The notes below the pieces were generated by a model. That model ran no database searches. It was not told where the DNA came from and worked only from the letters and a program-made list of their open reading frames with translations. Shown here piece after piece: positions 63,423-64,000 of a DNA stretch of 64,000 nucleotides. This DNA is from Cupriavidus pinatubonensis (lineage in GTDB: Bacteria; Pseudomonadota; Gammaproteobacteria; Burkholderiales; Burkholderiaceae). How positions within the stretch are numbered: the stretch's first letter is position 1; the number at the start of each line of letters is the position of its first letter. Made by a program: the position numbers and the translations under genes. The stretch lies in the NCBI RefSeq assembly GCF_019602855.1, contig NZ_CP080767.1, positions 2,480,001 to 2,544,000 of the forward strand. Direction: 5' to 3'.

Positions 63423-64000
63423 ATGCCGCAACCCTCCCTTCCAACACGTTGGCAACCAGCCGCCACACAGCCAGCATTCGCGTGGACCGGCCGCTACCCA
63501 ATATCACCTGGCTGGTTCGAAATCCGCCCCGTGCGCATTCCTCGCGACGCCAGGCCAGTCTACGACGAGGACTTTGACTGCATCACGGGCTACCACCGCT
63601 GCTTCGGGCGAACCGCGCTCACGTATGACCTGCTGGGTGGTTTCGTGGCGATCGATGAAGTAGGCGAAGCCGGGTTGCTGCAAGCCGCGGCGCCCTACCT
63701 CGCCATCGGCGCACTGTGGCAGCCCGGTGCCACTGGCATGACGCGCGCCGGCTTCCATGCCGAAGGCGCCGCGCTGGGCGCGCGTACAGGCGCCAGCCTT
63801 CGGCAACGGGTCATTGAACTATCGCGGCTGCCGCTGCATTTCTCTTTGGCAGCCCTGGCCGACATGCAGCAGGCTGAGCGCTTCGTGCCCTTGCATATCC
63901 TTCGGCTCGCGATGCGATGCGGCTGCTGCGAGCCGTCGACCGATGACGACGATACCGCCGCCGTACGATACACCGCCGGCATCACGCGTAAACAGATGCC
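63423..64000 (+). CDS. Partial hypothetical protein, running off the window
   Basis: An open frame of at least 192 codons from ATG 63423 (AGGAG upstream, MPQPSLPTRW) to the edge. Blocks: FEIRPVRIPRDARPVYDEDF, GRTALTYDLLGGFVAIDEVG, LHFSLAALADMQQAERFVPL and a cysteine cluster LRLAMRCGCCEPS followed by an acidic run. No family recognised. Composition matches neighbours. Confidence 0.65.
   Translation, partial: MPQPSLPTRWQPAATQPAFAWTGRYPISPGWFEIRPVRIPRDARPVYDEDFDCITGYHRCFGRTALTYDLLGGFVAIDEVGEAGLLQAAAPYLAIGALWQPGATGMTRAGFHAEGAALGARTGASLRQRVIELSRLPLHFSLAALADMQQAERFVPLHILRLAMRCGCCEPSTDDDDTAAVRYTAGITRKQM

Overview
The window is high-GC DNA whose gene content and order fit a chromosome of a Burkholderiales betaproteobacterium, most likely Cupriavidus or a close relative. 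This rests on recognised gene families and order (pstSCAB-phoU-phoB-phoR next to glmM-folP-ftsH-rlmE-yhbY, carA-lysE-carB-greA, abundant acyl-CoA genes and PHA genes), not on a database match. No insertion sequence, prophage, integrase or CRISPR array was seen. The window is dense: about 53 genes plus three tRNAs, with partial genes at both ends.

1-10.8 kb: a partial lipoprotein, then a minus-strand operon (acyl-CoA dehydrogenase, MaoC hydratase, class II-like PHA synthase, phasin, mcl-type PHA depolymerase). The order suggests channelling of beta-oxidation intermediates into medium-chain polyhydroxyalkanoate. Two AraC-family regulators follow; the second is divergent from a BKACE-family beta-keto acid cleavage enzyme, a DUF1289 protein and a FrnE-like DsbA protein.

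10.8-24.7 kb: a gene-free stretch holding a ~560-bp element bounded by ~86-bp inverted repeats; an operon of quinone oxidoreductase, TauD-like dioxygenase and fatty acyl-CoA ligase with a divergent third AraC regulator; several small or unknown envelope proteins; tRNA-Arg(TCT), a GGDEF protein, tRNA-Pro(TGG); an infA paralogue, sixA and olsB.

24.7-35.5 kb: a phosphate block. ppx and ppk1 diverge; pstS-pstC-pstA-pstB-phoU-phoB-phoR runs on the minus strand. Pho-box-like sequences lie upstream of pstS (two) and ppk (one), so polyphosphate synthesis is probably in the same regulon as phosphate uptake.

35.5-48.2 kb: housekeeping genes glmM, folP, ftsH, rlmE, yhbY, a DUF4149 protein, greA, carB, a LysE exporter and carA, the last with a good sigma70-type promoter and a long leader.

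48.2-56.3 kb: a seven-gene minus-strand operon that best fits aerobic CoA-dependent 2-aminobenzoate (anthranilate) degradation: flavin monooxygenase/OYE fusion, SDR, enoyl-CoA hydratase, acyl-CoA dehydrogenase, aryl-CoA ligase, thioesterase and RidA. A 36-nt near-perfect palindrome sits next to its likely promoter.

56.3-64 kb: propionyl-CoA synthetase, an MltD-like transglycosylase, gloB divergent from a methyltransferase-rnhA-dnaQ run, tRNA-Val(CAC), and a partial unknown gene.

A recurring theme is regulatory DNA beside the three AraC-family genes: two show direct repeats with a 21-bp period and one shows an inverted pair of 18-bp sites. Several genes (infA, ftsH, one araC, probably folP) use non-ATG starts.
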